A stretch of 64,000 bases of DNA, taken from assembly GCF_020405185.1 (NCBI RefSeq), contig NZ_CP084463.1, positions 2,170,001-2,234,000 of the forward strand. The letters are read 5' to 3'. Source of the stretch: Halomicrobium salinisoli (GTDB lineage Archaea > Halobacteriota > Halobacteria > Halobacteriales > Haloarculaceae). The position numbers and the translations under genes were made by a program. How positions within the stretch are numbered: the stretch's first letter is position 1; each line of letters starts with the position of its first letter. The notes beneath the pieces were generated by a model. The model worked only from the letters and a program-made list of their open reading frames with translations. It had not been told where the DNA came from and searched no databases. Of this stretch, positions 14,910 through 24,875 are shown piece after piece.

Positions 14910-14955
14910 GGCCGGCATCGCCGGAGAGCGACAGCGACACAGCACGACCCGTCGC

Positions 14956-15777
14956 TCAGCGGTACTCGTTGAGCCGCCGCTTGAGGTCCCGCGCGGCCCG
15001 ACCGGCCGCGCCGAAGTACGCCCCCTCGTCGTCGGTCTCGCGGCCGTCGGGGACCTCCTCGCCGGCGAAGATGATCCCGCGCGAGGAGTTGACCAGGCCG
15101 ACCCCGTCCGCGAGGCCGTGCTCGACGGCGGCCTCGGCGTCGCCGCCCTGCGCGCCGACGCCGGGCACGAGGAAGGGGAGGTCGGGCACCGACTCTCGGA
15201 CCGCCTCCAGTTCCTCGGGCGCGGTCGCGCCGACGACGAGGCCGACGTTGCCGTGCTCGTTCCAGGCGTCCGCGAGCGCCGCCACCCGCTCGTACAGCAG
15301 TCCCCCGTCGGCCAGTTCGAGGTCCTGCAGGTCCGCGCCGCCCGGGTTCGACGTCCGGCAGAGGACGAACACGCCCTTCTCCTCCCGGGAGAGGAACGGC
15401 TGGAGCGAGTCGCCGCCGAGGTAGGGATTGACCGTGATCGCGTCGACCTCGTCGAGGACCTCGGCGTACTGGCGGGCGGTGTTGCCGATGTCGCCCCGCT
15501 TGGCGTCGAGCAGGACGGGGACGTCCTTGCCGTGGGCGTAGGCGACCGTCTCACGGAGCGCCCGCCAGCCGTCGGCGTCCTCGTAGAAGGCCGCGTTGGG
15601 CTTGTAGCAGGCCGCGTGCTCGTGCGTGGCGTCGATGATCCGGCGGTTGAACGCCCACCGCGGCAGGTCGGCGTCCGCGACGGCCGCCGGCAGGCGGTCC
15701 GGGTCGGGGTCGAGCCCCACCGAGACCACGCTGTCGGCGGCCGCGATGCGCTCGCGCAGGCGGTCGAAGAATCCCAT
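14956..15777 (-). CDS. pyrF: Orotidine 5'-phosphate decarboxylase (PyrF, long type)
   Basis: This 273-residue protein catalyses the last step of UMP synthesis (OMP to UMP plus CO2). The catalytic D-x-K-x-x-D-I motif is present as LLDAKRGDIGNTARQYA, and the substrate-binding loops VNPYLGGDSLQPFL, PFLVPGVGAQGGD and GLVNSSRGIIFAG are intact. This is the longer type 2 OMPDC, normal for haloarchaea. The ATG at 15777 gives MGFFDRLRERI; the upstream in-frame GTG would add nine residues. Confidence 0.93.
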   Translation of the reverse strand: MGFFDRLRERIAAADSVVSVGLDPDPDRLPAAVADADLPRWAFNRRIIDATHEHAACYKPNAAFYEDADGWRALRETVAYAHGKDVPVLLDAKRGDIGNTARQYAEVLDEVDAITVNPYLGGDSLQPFLSREEKGVFVLCRTSNPGGADLQDLELADGGLLYERVAALADAWNEHGNVGLVVGATAPEELEAVRESVPDLPFLVPGVGAQGGDAEAAVEHGLADGVGLVNSSRGIIFAGEEVPDGRETDDEGAYFGAAGRAARDLKRRLNEYR

Positions 15778-15890
15778 GCTCGACGGGGCGACGCCGACGG
15801 ACACAAGACTGTCGGTCCGACGGGGCCCCGCCGCGTCGACCCGTCCGCCGGAACCGCATTATCAGCGGCGATACTCGGGCCCCGGAGTAT

Positions 15891-16397
15891 ATGTCGGGCC
15901 GCTCCGACCCGTGCCGCATGAAGGGATCACTGGACGTCGGGCCGGTGGCGGAGTCGCTGCCGGACCTCGACGACGTCCTCGCGCACCCGCGCCTGCGGCC
16001 GGTCGGCCTCGTGGGCGGGTTCGGCCTCGTGCTCGCGGGCGCCCTGCTCGGACTGCCGGCCGAGAGCGGCTTCTTCGCCGCCGTCGTCTCCGGCGTGCTG
16101 GTGTTCGTCGGCGTCCCGCTGTTCAGCGTCGGTCTGGCGGCGCCGGAACCGGCCGACGAGTCGAGCCCGTTCCGGCTGGGCGTCGACCTGACGCCGCTCC
16201 AGCGCCGTGTCGTCGCCGGCGGGGCCGCGCTGGTGGTGGTCGCACCCATGACCGTCGCCGTCGCCGGTCCGCTCCTGGGCTTTCCCGACCTCCTGTGGCT
16301 GCTCGCGGCGACCGTCGCGCTCGTCGGATCGGTCCTGATGCTGACCGGCTTCGTCGCCTGGACCTCGCGGACGCTGGTCGAGAAGCGGCCGTCCTGA
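15891..16397 (+). CDS. Four-helix membrane protein, haloarchaeal hypothetical
   Basis: This 168-residue protein has four predicted transmembrane helices in two hairpins (LVGGFGLVLAGALLGL, FAAVVSGVLVFVGVPLF, VVAGGAALVVVAPMTVAV, LLWLLAATVALVGSVLML). The ATG at 15891 follows a TATA-like CATTATC (15857-15863) by about 28 bp; an alternative ATG at 15918 is possible. No catalytic motif is visible. It is divergent from pyrF. Confidence 0.6.
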   Translation: MSGRSDPCRMKGSLDVGPVAESLPDLDDVLAHPRLRPVGLVGGFGLVLAGALLGLPAESGFFAAVVSGVLVFVGVPLFSVGLAAPEPADESSPFRLGVDLTPLQRRVVAGGAALVVVAPMTVAVAGPLLGFPDLLWLLAATVALVGSVLMLTGFVAWTSRTLVEKRPS

Positions 16398-16441
16398 TCC
16401 GGTCCGCAGGTCCCGATTCACTTCAGGGGCACGCGTCTCGT

Positions 16442-16822
16442 TCACTCCAGAAGAGTCCGCAGCGCGTCGGCCGCCCGCTTGGCCGCAGCGCCGCTGTAGA
16501 CCCGTATCGTCGCGTCCCCCGCAGCGGCGCTCACGTCGAGGTCGTCGCGCCGTACCATCCCCTCGCTCACAGCCGCGTCCGCGCCGTCGTCCACGCCGGC
16601 CTCGACCGTCAGGCGCGCGTGGTCGTCGTGGACGTACGCCGTCGCGACCCGCTCGCCGGCGCGGTCGACGCCGAACGCGAACGTCCCGTCGGGACTCGGC
16701 TCGGCGTCCGGGTCGGCGTCGACCACCTCGACCTCGTCGAGGGGGCCCCGTTCCAGCCCGGTCAGCTCGGAGGCCAGCAGCTGGCCGATGCGCTTGCCGT
16801 CGGTGACGCGGTCCTCGACCAT
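16442..16822 (-). CDS. Conserved haloarchaeal protein, translationally coupled to the DUF2240 gene
   Basis: This 126-residue acidic soluble protein begins MVEDRVTDGKRIGQLLASELTGLE. Its ATG (16822-16820) overlaps the TGA of the upstream DUF2240 gene as TGATG, and a GTG sits directly before it. Alternating strands and a C-terminal helix (AAAKRAADALRTLLE) suggest a small alpha/beta domain. The coupling suggests joint function, but I do not recognise the family. Confidence 0.65.
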   Translation of the reverse strand: MVEDRVTDGKRIGQLLASELTGLERGPLDEVEVVDADPDAEPSPDGTFAFGVDRAGERVATAYVHDDHARLTVEAGVDDGADAAVSEGMVRRDDLDVSAAAGDATIRVYSGAAAKRAADALRTLLE

Positions 16823-17262
16823 CACAGCTCACCCCGGGCGCGCTCGGCGAGCTCGGTCACGTCCACGCCCTGTCGGCGGGCGTAGACCACGGCGGCGGCC
16901 TCCAGCGTGACCCCGAGGTCGCCCTGGAGGCGGTTGACCGCGGCGACGGCGTCCTGCTTCTCGACGCCGGTCTCGACGACCGCGTCGAGCACCCGCTCGA
17001 ACGTGGACCGCTCCTGCAGCACGGACTCGTCCGGTGCGAACTCCTCCGGCACGGTCACGTCGGCGTGATCGAAGCCGGCGACGACCGCGTCGCCGTCCCG
17101 CTCCAGCAGGCCCTCGCTGACGGCGACGTCGACGAGGCGCTTGGCCTGATCGGGCGAGAACCAGTCCCGGTCCAGGGAGAGGGCGACGACGAACTCGCTC
17201 TCGCTCATCCGGTCGCTCCCCTCGGTGCGGAAGGGCGCGGCGACCGTCCGGCGGAGGCTCAT
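16822..17262 (-). CDS. DUF2240 family protein
   Basis: The 146-residue protein MSLRRTVAAPFRTEGSDRMSESEFVVALSLDRDWFSPDQAKRLVDVAVSEGLLERDGD matches the haloarchaeal DUF2240 family, with a winged-helix-like N-terminus. The middle (TVPEEFAPDESVLQERSTFERVLDAVVETGVEKQDAVAAVNRLQGDLGVTLEAAAVVYARRQGVDV) is helical. The ATG at 17262 is preferred to an upstream GTG because family members begin at MSLR. It is the first gene of a two-gene operon, divergent from rps8e. Confidence 0.8.
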   Translation of the reverse strand: MSLRRTVAAPFRTEGSDRMSESEFVVALSLDRDWFSPDQAKRLVDVAVSEGLLERDGDAVVAGFDHADVTVPEEFAPDESVLQERSTFERVLDAVVETGVEKQDAVAAVNRLQGDLGVTLEAAAVVYARRQGVDVTELAERARGEL

Positions 17263-17345
17263 GGATACCACCTGGCGGCGGTCGACCAATGAGGATTCCG
17301 TTTTGCATCGAACCGTTCAAGTAGCGCGTGGGCGTTCGGGCGGGT

Positions 17346-17717
17346 ATGAAAGATCAGGGACGCTCGATGCGCAAGCGGACCGGCGGCCGACTGCGGCCGT
17401 CCAGCGACAAGAAGAAACACGAGCTCGGCCGGGAATCCACGGAGTCCCGCGTCGGCGACCAGAAGCTGAAGTTCGTCGACGCCCGCGGCAACTCCACCAA
17501 GATCCGCGCCGTGTCGACCGACGTGGCCAGCGTGGCCGACGGCGACGAGACGATCCGCGCCGAGATCCAGAACGTCGCGGAGAACCCCTCGAACCCCAAC
17601 TACGCTCGCCGGAACATCATCACCAAGGGCGCCGTCCTCGAGACCAGCGAGGGTCGCGCGAAGGTGACCTCCCGCCCCGGCCAGGACGGCCAGGTCAACG
17701 CCGTCCTCGTCGAGTAA
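17346..17717 (+). CDS. rps8e: 30S ribosomal protein S8e
   Basis: This 123-residue protein of the small subunit begins MKDQGRSMRKRTGGRLRPSSDKKKHELGRESTESRVGDQKLKFVDARGNSTKIRA and contains the family signature ENPSNPNYARRNIITKGAVLET. Length is typical of archaeal S8e, which lacks the long eukaryotic insert. The start is the ATG at 17346. It stands alone on its strand, as is common in haloarchaea. Confidence 0.95.
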   Translation: MKDQGRSMRKRTGGRLRPSSDKKKHELGRESTESRVGDQKLKFVDARGNSTKIRAVSTDVASVADGDETIRAEIQNVAENPSNPNYARRNIITKGAVLETSEGRAKVTSRPGQDGQVNAVLVE

Positions 17718-18041
17718 GGAGTTCTCTATAGCTCTCCAGAGGCGTTCGTACGGCTCTTAGCGACGCTTATGTGGTCCCGTCTGCGAGAATCCGATGGCGT
17801 GCGAGCGTGGCCGAGTAGCGCACGCCCCTGATGCCCGATGGCACGCGGTCACGGCCGACCCGTCGCGTCGTCTAGCCTGTGACGACGCGCGGTCGCATCC
17901 GTCAGCGTGGTCACCGGTTCCTGCCTGTCCACGGCCCCCGCCCCGTCTGGTCCCCGGGGCGGCCATCCCTTTCGCCTGATCTCGACCCGAATCCGGACTC
18001 GTCGAATCCGGACTCGCCGAACCCGGATTCGCACCCCGCGC
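17718..18041. other. Gene-free convergent intergenic region with a triplicated 15-bp repeat
   Basis: Between the convergent rps8e and AbrB-PhoU genes I see no credible ORF. An imperfect hairpin, GGCGTGCG...CGCACGCC (about 17795-17826), is visible. The last 45 bp (17988-18032) are three tandem 15-bp units. No tRNA cloverleaf or C/D-box layout could be closed. Confidence 0.5.
17988..18032 (+). repeat. Three tandem 15-bp units
   Basis: The units are CGAATCCGGACTCGT (17988), CGAATCCGGACTCGC (18003) and CGAACCCGGATTCGC (18018). Each is nearly palindromic (compare CGAATCCGGATTCG). They end 9 bp from the stop codon of the PhoU-type gene, on its downstream side. Confidence 0.75.
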
Positions 18042-19040
18042 TCAGGGCCGCGGCGCGGCCTTCTGGAGAGCGCTCTCGGCGATGTTGCCCCCGTAGTCGG
18101 CGGTCCGTGACAGCGAGTCGGCGACGAGTCCGAGGACCTGCGCGCTCTGGGGATCGGTCTCGCGGACGTGACGGTCGACCTGACGGACCTTCTCGTCGAC
18201 CGTGCGGATGTGCCCGCGGGCCTCGTTGGCCAGCTCGACGGCCTCGTCGGAGTCGTCGGCCATCAGCGCGTCCATCGCCGTCTCGGGGACCTTTATCGCC
18301 TCTTCCTGGAGCGCGCGCAGGAGGTCGGCGGTCTCCTCGCTGATCTCCTCGACCTCGAGCGCGAGGTTGGCGATCTTGGTGGCGTGGTCGGCGATCCGCT
18401 CCAGTTGCCGGGCGCTTGACTGGTAGTCGAAGACGGTCTCGCGGGGGAAGCCGATCTCCGTCGCCGCGGTCGGGTTCCGGAGGACCGTCCGGAACACGCG
18501 GGAGACCATGTACCACAGGCGGTCGACGTCGTCGTCGCGCTGCATGACGTCGTTCGCGAGGTCGTCGTCGTCGGTGATCAGCGCCTCGACGGCGTCCTCC
18601 AGCATCGTGATCGACACCAGGCGCATGCGCGTGACGGCGTTGTGGATCGACAGCTCCGAGGAGTCCAGAAGGTCCTGGAGGACGACCCGGTCGGTGGTCT
18701 CCTCGATGACCTCCAGCCCGACGAGCCCCTGAACCGCGTTGCGGATGATTCGGCGCTGCTCGGCGGAGATCCGGCCGGCCTCTAGCCGGATCACGTCGAA
18801 GCCGCTGACGTACATCGTCATCACCGCCCGGGTGAGCTCGTGTGCCTCCTCGAGCCCGGAGATGTCCATCGTCCCCTCCACCCGGTCGTCCTCCTGCTGC
18901 GGCGAGAGCAGGAGGAAGTCCTCCTCCGTGTGGAACTCGACGACGCTCCCCGCGCCGACGTCGTTCTCCGTCGCCCACTCCTTGGGCAGGGAGACCGTGT
19001 ACGTCGATCCGCCCGTCACCTGGACCTTGCGCGTCTCCAT
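18042..19040 (-). CDS. PhoU-type phosphate uptake regulator with N-terminal AbrB domain
   Basis: This 332-residue protein has a SpoVT/AbrB swapped-hairpin DNA-binding domain at its N-terminus (METRKVQVTGGSTYTVSLPKEWATENDVGAGSVVEFHTEEDFLLLSP) followed by PhoU-like helical repeats, including DYQSSARQLERIADHATKIANLALEVEE and TADYGGNIAESAL. The fusion is typical of archaeal phosphate regulators. It is transcribed divergently from pstS and probably represses the pst genes and itself; that is inference. The ATG at 19040 has a TATA element (TTTATATTG, 19063-19071) suited to a leaderless mRNA. Confidence 0.88.
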   Translation of the reverse strand: METRKVQVTGGSTYTVSLPKEWATENDVGAGSVVEFHTEEDFLLLSPQQEDDRVEGTMDISGLEEAHELTRAVMTMYVSGFDVIRLEAGRISAEQRRIIRNAVQGLVGLEVIEETTDRVVLQDLLDSSELSIHNAVTRMRLVSITMLEDAVEALITDDDDLANDVMQRDDDVDRLWYMVSRVFRTVLRNPTAATEIGFPRETVFDYQSSARQLERIADHATKIANLALEVEEISEETADLLRALQEEAIKVPETAMDALMADDSDEAVELANEARGHIRTVDEKVRQVDRHVRETDPQSAQVLGLVADSLSRTADYGGNIAESALQKAAPRP

Positions 19041-19350
19041 GTTAGAACGCCGGCAAGCCAGCAATATAAAGATATTCTAATCTATATAAGTGTCGCTAGA
19101 ATCACGGAGTCGGGGGGATCAGTTTCGAATATAGATACTCACGGCCCTCATCGGACGTTCCGACAACTCGTCTCGATAGCTGTTCGAAGCAGTCATTCCG
19201 ACGTGAAAGTGCTGATATCGACAGCTTCCCGATCGTCCTCCGTCGAACACTTCTGCGTTGAAAAGTAGCAAACACAGATCTATATAGATTGGGTAGTTCT
19301 ACGTAGTAGTAATAGAAGGGTATTAATTTACACCCGAGAAGATACAGGTG
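19041..19350. promoter_or_regulatory. Divergent phosphate-locus promoter region
   Basis: This AT-rich intergenic region separates the divergent PhoU-type regulator and pstS. It holds the minus-strand TATA TTTATATTG (19063-19071) with a second CTTATATAG at 19080-19088, and the plus-strand TATTAATTTA (19321-19330). A perfect palindrome, ATCTATATAGAT (19278-19289), lies upstream of the pstS TATA, and TCTATATA occurs again at 19081-19088, so a shared regulator binding both sides is plausible. Confidence 0.6.
19278..19289. promoter_or_regulatory. Candidate Pho operator (12-bp palindrome)
   Basis: ATCTATATAGAT is perfectly symmetric and centred about 42 bp upstream of the pstS TATA box. A half-matching TCTATATAAG is near the divergent promoter. 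It is a likely site for the phosphate regulator or an accessory factor. Confidence 0.5.
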
Positions 19351-20409
19351 ATGTCGCAGGATTCCAGGCGTGGCGTCTCGCGTCGGAGCTTCATTGCAAG
19401 TACTGGCGCTCTCGGTGCAGCGGCGCTGGCCGGATGTACGGAACAGAGCGGCAGTGACGGGAATGACGGTGGAGGCGGCGACACCGGATCCAACGGGACC
19501 ACGACCGGAACCGGGAGCGGGGAATCGCTGTCGGGAACTATCAGCATCACCGGCAGTAGTACGGTCTACCCGGTCGCCACCGCCGTCGCAAACAGGTTCG
19601 TCACACCTAAGTCCGAAGGGGGCGCGGGGCATACGGACGTCAACATCGACGTGAGCCGGACCGGTTCAGGCGGGGGGTTCAGCAATCACTTCTGCGTCGG
19701 AAACTCCGATTTCAACAATGCCTCGCGGCCGATCTCGGAGGAGGAACAGTCACTCTGCGAGGAGAACGGGATCGAGTATCACGAGCTCTCGATCGCGACC
19801 GACGCGTTGACCGTCATCGTCAACGACGAGAACGACTGGGTCGACTGCGTCACAGTCGACGAGCTGGCCCAGATCTGGGCCGCCGACGGCGCCACGACCT
19901 GGTCGGACGTCAACTCCGACTGGCCAGACGAGGAGATCAACCGGTTCGGTGCGGCCGACACTTCGGGCACGTTCGACTACTTCAACGAGGCGATCCTCGG
20001 CGAGGAGTACAATCACACCGGCAACTACGAGGCGACCGAGCAGGACAACATCATCCTCCAGGGCGTCCAGCAAGACCAGTACGGCATCGGGTACTTCGGG
20101 TTCGCCTACTACCAGGGGAACCAGGACGCGGTCAAGGCCCTCGGGATCGACAACGGCGACGGCTGCGTCAAGCCGACACTGGAGAACGCCAAGGCCGGCG
20201 ACTACCAGCCGCTGTCGCGGCCGCTGTTCACCTACCCGAAAAAGGAGGCCCTGGCCGAAGAGCACGTCGCTGAGTTCGCCCGCTACTTCGTCGAGCAGAG
20301 CGGTAACGAGCAGCTCATCTCCGAAGAGATCGGGTACGTACCGAACACCGAAGAGGCCGTCCAGGAGCAGCTCGACGCTCTGAACGAAGTGATCTCCGAG
20401 GTCCAGTAA
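19351..20409 (+). CDS. pstS: Phosphate ABC transporter substrate-binding lipoprotein PstS
   Basis: This 352-residue protein has a twin-arginine/lipobox signal, RRGVSRRSFIASTGALGAAALAGC (lipid Cys at about residue 30), then a Ser/Gly/Thr-rich linker. The mature part contains ITGSSTVYPVATAVANRF, SRTGSGGGFSNHFCVGNSDFNNASRPI and AADTSGTFDYFNEA, the Ser/Arg/Asp phosphate-binding loops of PstS. The ATG at 19351 is preferred to a GTG three bases earlier; the TATA at 19321 predicts a leaderless mRNA. It is the first gene of pstSCAB-HAD-phoU and binds phosphate outside the cell. Confidence 0.95.
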   Translation: MSQDSRRGVSRRSFIASTGALGAAALAGCTEQSGSDGNDGGGGDTGSNGTTTGTGSGESLSGTISITGSSTVYPVATAVANRFVTPKSEGGAGHTDVNIDVSRTGSGGGFSNHFCVGNSDFNNASRPISEEEQSLCEENGIEYHELSIATDALTVIVNDENDWVDCVTVDELAQIWAADGATTWSDVNSDWPDEEINRFGAADTSGTFDYFNEAILGEEYNHTGNYEATEQDNIILQGVQQDQYGIGYFGFAYYQGNQDAVKALGIDNGDGCVKPTLENAKAGDYQPLSRPLFTYPKKEALAEEHVAEFARYFVEQSGNEQLISEEIGYVPNTEEAVQEQLDALNEVISEVQ

Positions 20410-20540
20410 TTCGGTCCACTACGGACCACTCAGCACCGTCGTCCGACAACAGGAACTACAATCGTGATTCTACACGCACACAACGCCGAGCCATTTCGAG
20501 CACTTTTTGCCGGGATGCCGTCAAGGGGTGAGCAAGCACG

Positions 20541-21596
20541 ATGAGCAGCGAGGGAGAGGTCCCTGATCTGTCGGGCGATCGGGGCTTCCGGGAGGCCCGC
20601 GAGTCGACCTACAAGTACGCGCTCGCGGGCTGCGCGCTCCTGTCGGTGCTGACCACAGTCAGCATCATCGCGGTGCTGGTGCTCGACGCCGCGACGTTCT
20701 TCGAGGCGGTCCCGATCATGGAGTTCCTGACCGGGACCGACTGGAGTCCGAAGCTCCAGCCCGTCCACTTCGGCGTCCTGCCGCTGGTGCTCGGCACCGT
20801 GCTGATCACGATCGGCGCTGCCGTCATCGCGCTTCCTCTGGGCCTGCTGACGTCCATCTACCTCAGCGAGTACGCCAGCGACCGGACGCACTCGGTGCTC
20901 AAGCCGATGCTGGAGGTGCTGGCAGGCATCCCGACCGTCGTGTACGGCTACTTCGCGCTGGTGTACATCACGCCGGCACTCAACGTCGTCATCCGCTTCA
21001 CGAATGGCGTGCTCGACACTCTAACCGGCTTTCTGAACGGCCTTCTGGGCCTCAGCCTCGAACTTCAGTTGCCGACGCTCGGCCTGTTCAACGGCCTGTC
21101 GGCCTCCATCGTCGTCGGTATCATGATCATCCCGATGGTCTCGTCGATTAGCGAGGACGCGATGAGCTCCGTTCCGGACTCGCTGCGACAAGCGGGTTAC
21201 GGGCTCGGTGCGACGAAGTTCAACGTCGCGACGACCGTCGTAGTCCCCGCGGCCGTCTCCGGCATCGCCTCCTCGTTCATCCTCGCTATCTCGCGGGCCG
21301 TGGGGGAGACGATGGCCGTGGTGCTGGCCGCCGGTTCCCAGCCGCCGAACTTCCCGCCGGTTCAGGAGGCTTTCGGCATCCCTTACGTGGCCCCCGCCGA
21401 TCTACTGGGACTGTACGCCGAGAGTGCCGCGACGATGACCGTCGCCATGATCGACATCGCCACCGGGGACATCTCGGGGGGCTCGACGGCGTATTACTCG
21501 CTGTTCGCCATCGGGATCACGCTGTTCGTCATCACACTCACAATGAACGTCGTCAGTGACGTCATCGCCAGCCGGTACAGGGAGGAGTACGAGTAA
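20541..21596 (+). CDS. pstC: Phosphate ABC transporter permease PstC
   Basis: This 351-residue membrane protein has about six transmembrane helices and the permease EAA motif [34 protein letters not shown] (around residues 213-247), plus [17 protein letters not shown], typical of PstC. Its stop codon overlaps the start of pstA (TAATG). It forms the membrane channel with PstA. Confidence 0.94.
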   Translation: MSSEGEVPDLSGDRGFREARESTYKYALAGCALLSVLTTVSIIAVLVLDAATFFEAVPIMEFLTGTDWSPKLQPVHFGVLPLVLGTVLITIGAAVIALPLGLLTSIYLSEYASDRTHSVLKPMLEVLAGIPTVVYGYFALVYITPALNVVIRFTNGVLDTLTGFLNGLLGLSLELQLPTLGLFNGLSASIVVGIMIIPMVSSISEDAMSSVPDSLRQAGYGLGATKFNVATTVVVPAAVSGIASSFILAISRAVGETMAVVLAAGSQPPNFPPVQEAFGIPYVAPADLLGLYAESAATMTVAMIDIATGDISGGSTAYYSLFAIGITLFVITLTMNVVSDVIASRYREEYE

Positions 21597-23257
21597 TGGC
21601 CACCGATACACAGACGGGCTCCGAGACGTCCGCCGAGGCGGCCGGGTTCGGCCAGGTGAGTCGGTTCAAGGGAATCGCATTCAAGTACCTCGCCTTCGGT
21701 GCGTCCATCGTCGGTATCCTCGCGCTGGCCGCGTTGCTGGCCTACGTCTTCTGGGACGCGCTCGGGCTCGAGTCAGCCGGGATCCTGTGGTACGCGGCCT
21801 ACGCAATCACGCTCGTCGCGCCCCTCGTTGGGTTCGTAATCTACGCACGCACGCGCCCCGACGTCGCCGCCGGTGCCTTCGAGCTGGTCAGCCTGACGCT
21901 GGCCGGGGTCATGCTGTCCGTCGCAATGGTGATCGTGCTGTCGATCATCGCCGGTGCCGAAGTGTGGTTCACGTACTTCCTGACGGTGGTCGGTCCCGCG
22001 GTCGGGCTGTGGGTCTACGGTCAGTACGACCGCGAGGCCACGTGGGTCGGGCTGGCCGTGCTCGGCGTCCTGCTCGTCGGGCCCGTCGTCGGGACGCTCG
22101 GGCTGTCCCTCCTCACGTCGATCGGCGCCATGCTCGGCGACCCCGGGATCTACTTCTTGACGCTGGTCGTGCCCGCGGCGGGCCTGGTAGCGTTCGTCAG
22201 CCGTGAGTTCCTCGGAGCCGACCGCCGAACGAGCCTCGGCGCGGCGGTCGCGCTTCCTGTCCTCGCGATCCTGGGTGTCCCGGTCATCGATGGGATTCAG
22301 GCGATGGGGCGGGACGCCTGGCTGATCTCGCTGGTGATGTTCGGAATCCCGACCAGCTACGCCGTGGCGAACACGGGACGCCAGCGCGACCGCTGGCCGG
22401 CCTTCGCACTCCCGGTGATCGCTGTCGGTGGGTTTCTGCTCGGGGAGACACTGGTCGGCGTCCTCGGTGCCGTTCAGCCCGAGCCCTGGCTCACCTGGGA
22501 ATACGTCACGAGCACGCCGTCGACGACGAACGCCCGAGAAGCCGGCCTGTTCCCGGCAATCATCGGTTCGGTGTACCTGATCACGCTGGTCAGCCTGTTC
22601 ACGTTCGCCTTCGGCGTCGGGACCGCACTGTACCTGGAGGAGTACGCCCCTAACAGCGGCCCCGTCGGGACGATCACCCGGATCATCAACGTCAACATCT
22701 CGAACCTCGCCGGGGTGCCCTCGGTCGTCTACGGCCTGCTGGGTCTGGGCATCTTCGTGAACATCCAGGCCAATCTCCCCGGCTTCACGTACGGCGGGTT
22801 CGGCGTCGGAACCGTGCTGACGGCGGCGCTGACGCTGTCGCTGCTGATCCTGCCGATCGTCGTCATCTCGGCACAGGAGGCGATTCGATCGGTGCCGAGC
22901 TCACTCCGGCAGGCCTCCTACGGCATGGGTGCGACCCGCTGGCAGACGATCCGGAACGTCGTCATGCCACGAGCGCTGCCCGGCATTCTCACCGGGACGA
23001 TCCTGGCGCTCGGCCGGGCGATCGGCGAGACGGCACCGCTGATCATCATCGGCGCGGCGACGACGAAGTTCTCGCCGCCCGGTAGCCTGTTCGAGAAGGT
23101 CACCGCGATGCCGCTGCAGATCTTCGCCTGGGCGTTCCAACCCGGCGATGACTTCCGGTACGGGGTCCTCGCGGCTGGCGTCGTGACGCTTCTGATCGTC
23201 CTGCTGACGATGAACTCCATCGCGATCCTGGTCCGACACAAGTACCAACACCAATGA
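21596..23257 (+). CDS. pstA: Phosphate ABC transporter permease PstA, N-terminally extended
   Basis: This 553-residue protein is much longer than the roughly 280-300 residues usual for bacterial PstA. The C-terminal half is a standard Pst[36 protein letters not shown] motif [32 protein letters not shown] and [17 protein letters not shown]. The first 300 residues add several transmembrane helices ([36 protein letters not shown], and others) absent from bacterial PstA; such extension is, as far as I know, common in haloarchaea. The ATG overlaps the pstC stop, implying translational coupling. Confidence 0.92.
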   Translation: MATDTQTGSETSAEAAGFGQVSRFKGIAFKYLAFGASIVGILALAALLAYVFWDALGLESAGILWYAAYAITLVAPLVGFVIYARTRPDVAAGAFELVSLTLAGVMLSVAMVIVLSIIAGAEVWFTYFLTVVGPAVGLWVYGQYDREATWVGLAVLGVLLVGPVVGTLGLSLLTSIGAMLGDPGIYFLTLVVPAAGLVAFVSREFLGADRRTSLGAAVALPVLAILGVPVIDGIQAMGRDAWLISLVMFGIPTSYAVANTGRQRDRWPAFALPVIAVGGFLLGETLVGVLGAVQPEPWLTWEYVTSTPSTTNAREAGLFPAIIGSVYLITLVSLFTFAFGVGTALYLEEYAPNSGPVGTITRIINVNISNLAGVPSVVYGLLGLGIFVNIQANLPGFTYGGFGVGTVLTAALTLSLLILPIVVISAQEAIRSVPSSLRQASYGMGATRWQTIRNVVMPRALPGILTGTILALGRAIGETAPLIIIGAATTKFSPPGSLFEKVTAMPLQIFAWAFQPGDDFRYGVLAAGVVTLLIVLLTMNSIAILVRHKYQHQ

Positions 23258-24126
23258 CTGCCAACGACATGGCCACCGAAGCCGAGGGCGAATCGACCGA
23301 CGAATCACTGATTAGCACCGGCCCGATGACGGGCGGTCGCGACGAGGACGCGACAGAGACGACGACCGAGGAAGTGCCGACGGTCATCAGCGCACGGAAC
23401 CTCGACGTCTTCTACGGCGACACGCAGGCCCTCGACGACGTGAACCTCGACATCCCGGAGAACAGGGTCACCGCGATGATCGGGCCGTCCGGCTGTGGCA
23501 AGTCGACGTTCTTGCGGTCGATCAACCGGATGAACGACCTGATCGACATCGCCCGCATCGAGGGGAATCTCTCCTTCAAGGGCAAGAACGTCTACGACGA
23601 CGACGTCGATCCGGTGGCGCTGCGCCGCAAGATCGGGATGGTGTTCCAGCATCCCAACCCCTTCCCGAAGAGCATCTACGACAACGTCGCCTACGGGCTG
23701 CGCATCCAGGACAAGACCGAGAACCTCGACCAGCAGGTCGAGCAGGCCCTCAAGCGCGCCGCGCTGTGGGACGAGGTGAGCGACCAGCTGGACAAGTCAG
23801 CACTGGACCTCTCCGGCGGGCAACAGCAGCGCCTGTGCATCGCGCGGGCCATCGCCGTCGACCCGGAGGTCATCCTGATGGACGAGCCCGCCTCGGCGCT
23901 GGACCCCATCGCCACCTCGCAGATCGAGGACCTCATCGAGGAACTGGCCGAGGACTACACCGTCGTCATCGTCACTCACAACATGCAGCAGGCCGCCCGC
24001 ATCTCGGACCGAACCGCCGTGTTCCTCACCGGGGGTGAACTCGTCGAGGTGGGCAACACCGACAAGATTTTCGAGAACCCGGACAACCAGCGCGTCGAGG
24101 ACTACATCACCGGCAAGTTCGGATAG
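23254..24126 (+). CDS. pstB: Phosphate ABC transporter ATP-binding protein PstB
   Basis: This 290-residue ABC ATPase has Walker [10 protein letters not shown]-loop [15 protein letters not shown] (the PNPFP sequence is diagnostic of PstB), signature LSGGQQQR, Walker [14 protein letters not shown] and switch His in VTHNMQQA. An acidic N-terminal extension of about 40 residues precedes the ABC domain, as is usual in halophiles. It overlaps pstA by 4 bp (ATGA) and energises PstCA. Confidence 0.96.
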   Translation: MTANDMATEAEGESTDESLISTGPMTGGRDEDATETTTEEVPTVISARNLDVFYGDTQALDDVNLDIPENRVTAMIGPSGCGKSTFLRSINRMNDLIDIARIEGNLSFKGKNVYDDDVDPVALRRKIGMVFQHPNPFPKSIYDNVAYGLRIQDKTENLDQQVEQALKRAALWDEVSDQLDKSALDLSGGQQQRLCIARAIAVDPEVILMDEPASALDPIATSQIEDLIEELAEDYTVVIVTHNMQQAARISDRTAVFLTGGELVEVGNTDKIFENPDNQRVEDYITGKFG

Positions 24127-24131
24127 ACGGG

Positions 24132-24791
24132 ATGACCACCGATTACGAGGCGGTCGTCTTCGACAACGACGGCGTCCTGATCGAGCCGACCGAGCGGGAA
24201 CTGCTGGTCGACGCCGTCTGCGACACGTTCAGGGAGTTTCGGGTCGAGCCCGACCGCGAGTTCGCCCGGCGGACCGTCGAGGAGAGCCTCGTCCCCGAGG
24301 AAGACGTCCGCGAGCGGTACGGCGTCGACCCCGAGGCGTTCTGGCGGCGCCGCGAGGCCAACGCCGCGACCGTCCAGCGCGGGGCGATCCGGACCGGCGA
24401 GAAGGCGCTCTACGACGACGTCGACGCCCTGGCCGACCTGGAGGGCCCGCTCGGCCTGGTCAGCAACAACCAGCACGCCACGATCGAGTTCATCCTCGAG
24501 CACCACGGCCTGGCCGACCGCTTCGAGACGATCTACGGCCGCGAGTGCTCCATCGCGGGCGCCCGCAGGAAGAAGCCGGAGTGTCACTACATCGAGCGCG
24601 CGCTGGCCGATCTGGGCGTCTCCGACGCCCTCTACGTCGGCGACAGCCCGAAAGACGTCGTCGCCGCCCACCGAGCGGGCATCGACGCCGCCTTCCTCCG
24701 GCGCGAGCACCGCGTCGGCGTCGACCTGCCCGAAGCGCCCGACCACGAGTACGAGGGGCTGCGTGCGCTCGTCGACGACCTGGTCGCCTGA
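24132..24791 (+). CDS. HAD-superfamily hydrolase in the pst operon
   Basis: This 219-residue phosphatase-like protein has motif [14 protein letters not shown] (nucleophile Asp), motif II LVSNNQ (Asn in place of the usual Thr/Ser-Gly context), Lys in [14 protein letters not shown] and motif [20 protein letters not shown] helical C1-type cap is present. It lies 5 bp after pstB and before phoU, so it is probably phosphate-regulated and may release phosphate from small organophosphates; substrate unknown. Confidence 0.85.
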   Translation: MTTDYEAVVFDNDGVLIEPTERELLVDAVCDTFREFRVEPDREFARRTVEESLVPEEDVRERYGVDPEAFWRRREANAATVQRGAIRTGEKALYDDVDALADLEGPLGLVSNNQHATIEFILEHHGLADRFETIYGRECSIAGARRKKPECHYIERALADLGVSDALYVGDSPKDVVAAHRAGIDAAFLRREHRVGVDLPEAPDHEYEGLRALVDDLVA

Positions 24792-24875
24792 GTTCCGTTC
24801 GCAGCCCGGCCGCCGCTCCGCACAGTCGTCCCGCCCAGGGAAAGCCTATTAGGCCAGACACACGCAGCCACGACT

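Noticed and set aside
14733..15806. Minus-strand ORF of 357 codons over pyrF
   Set aside because: A same-strand alternative frame with Arg/Ser/Thr-rich translation, typical of frame-shifted GC-rich DNA.
17757..17990. tRNA or C/D-box RNA in the rps8e-PhoU spacer
   Set aside because: No cloverleaf closes and no paired C and D boxes are found.
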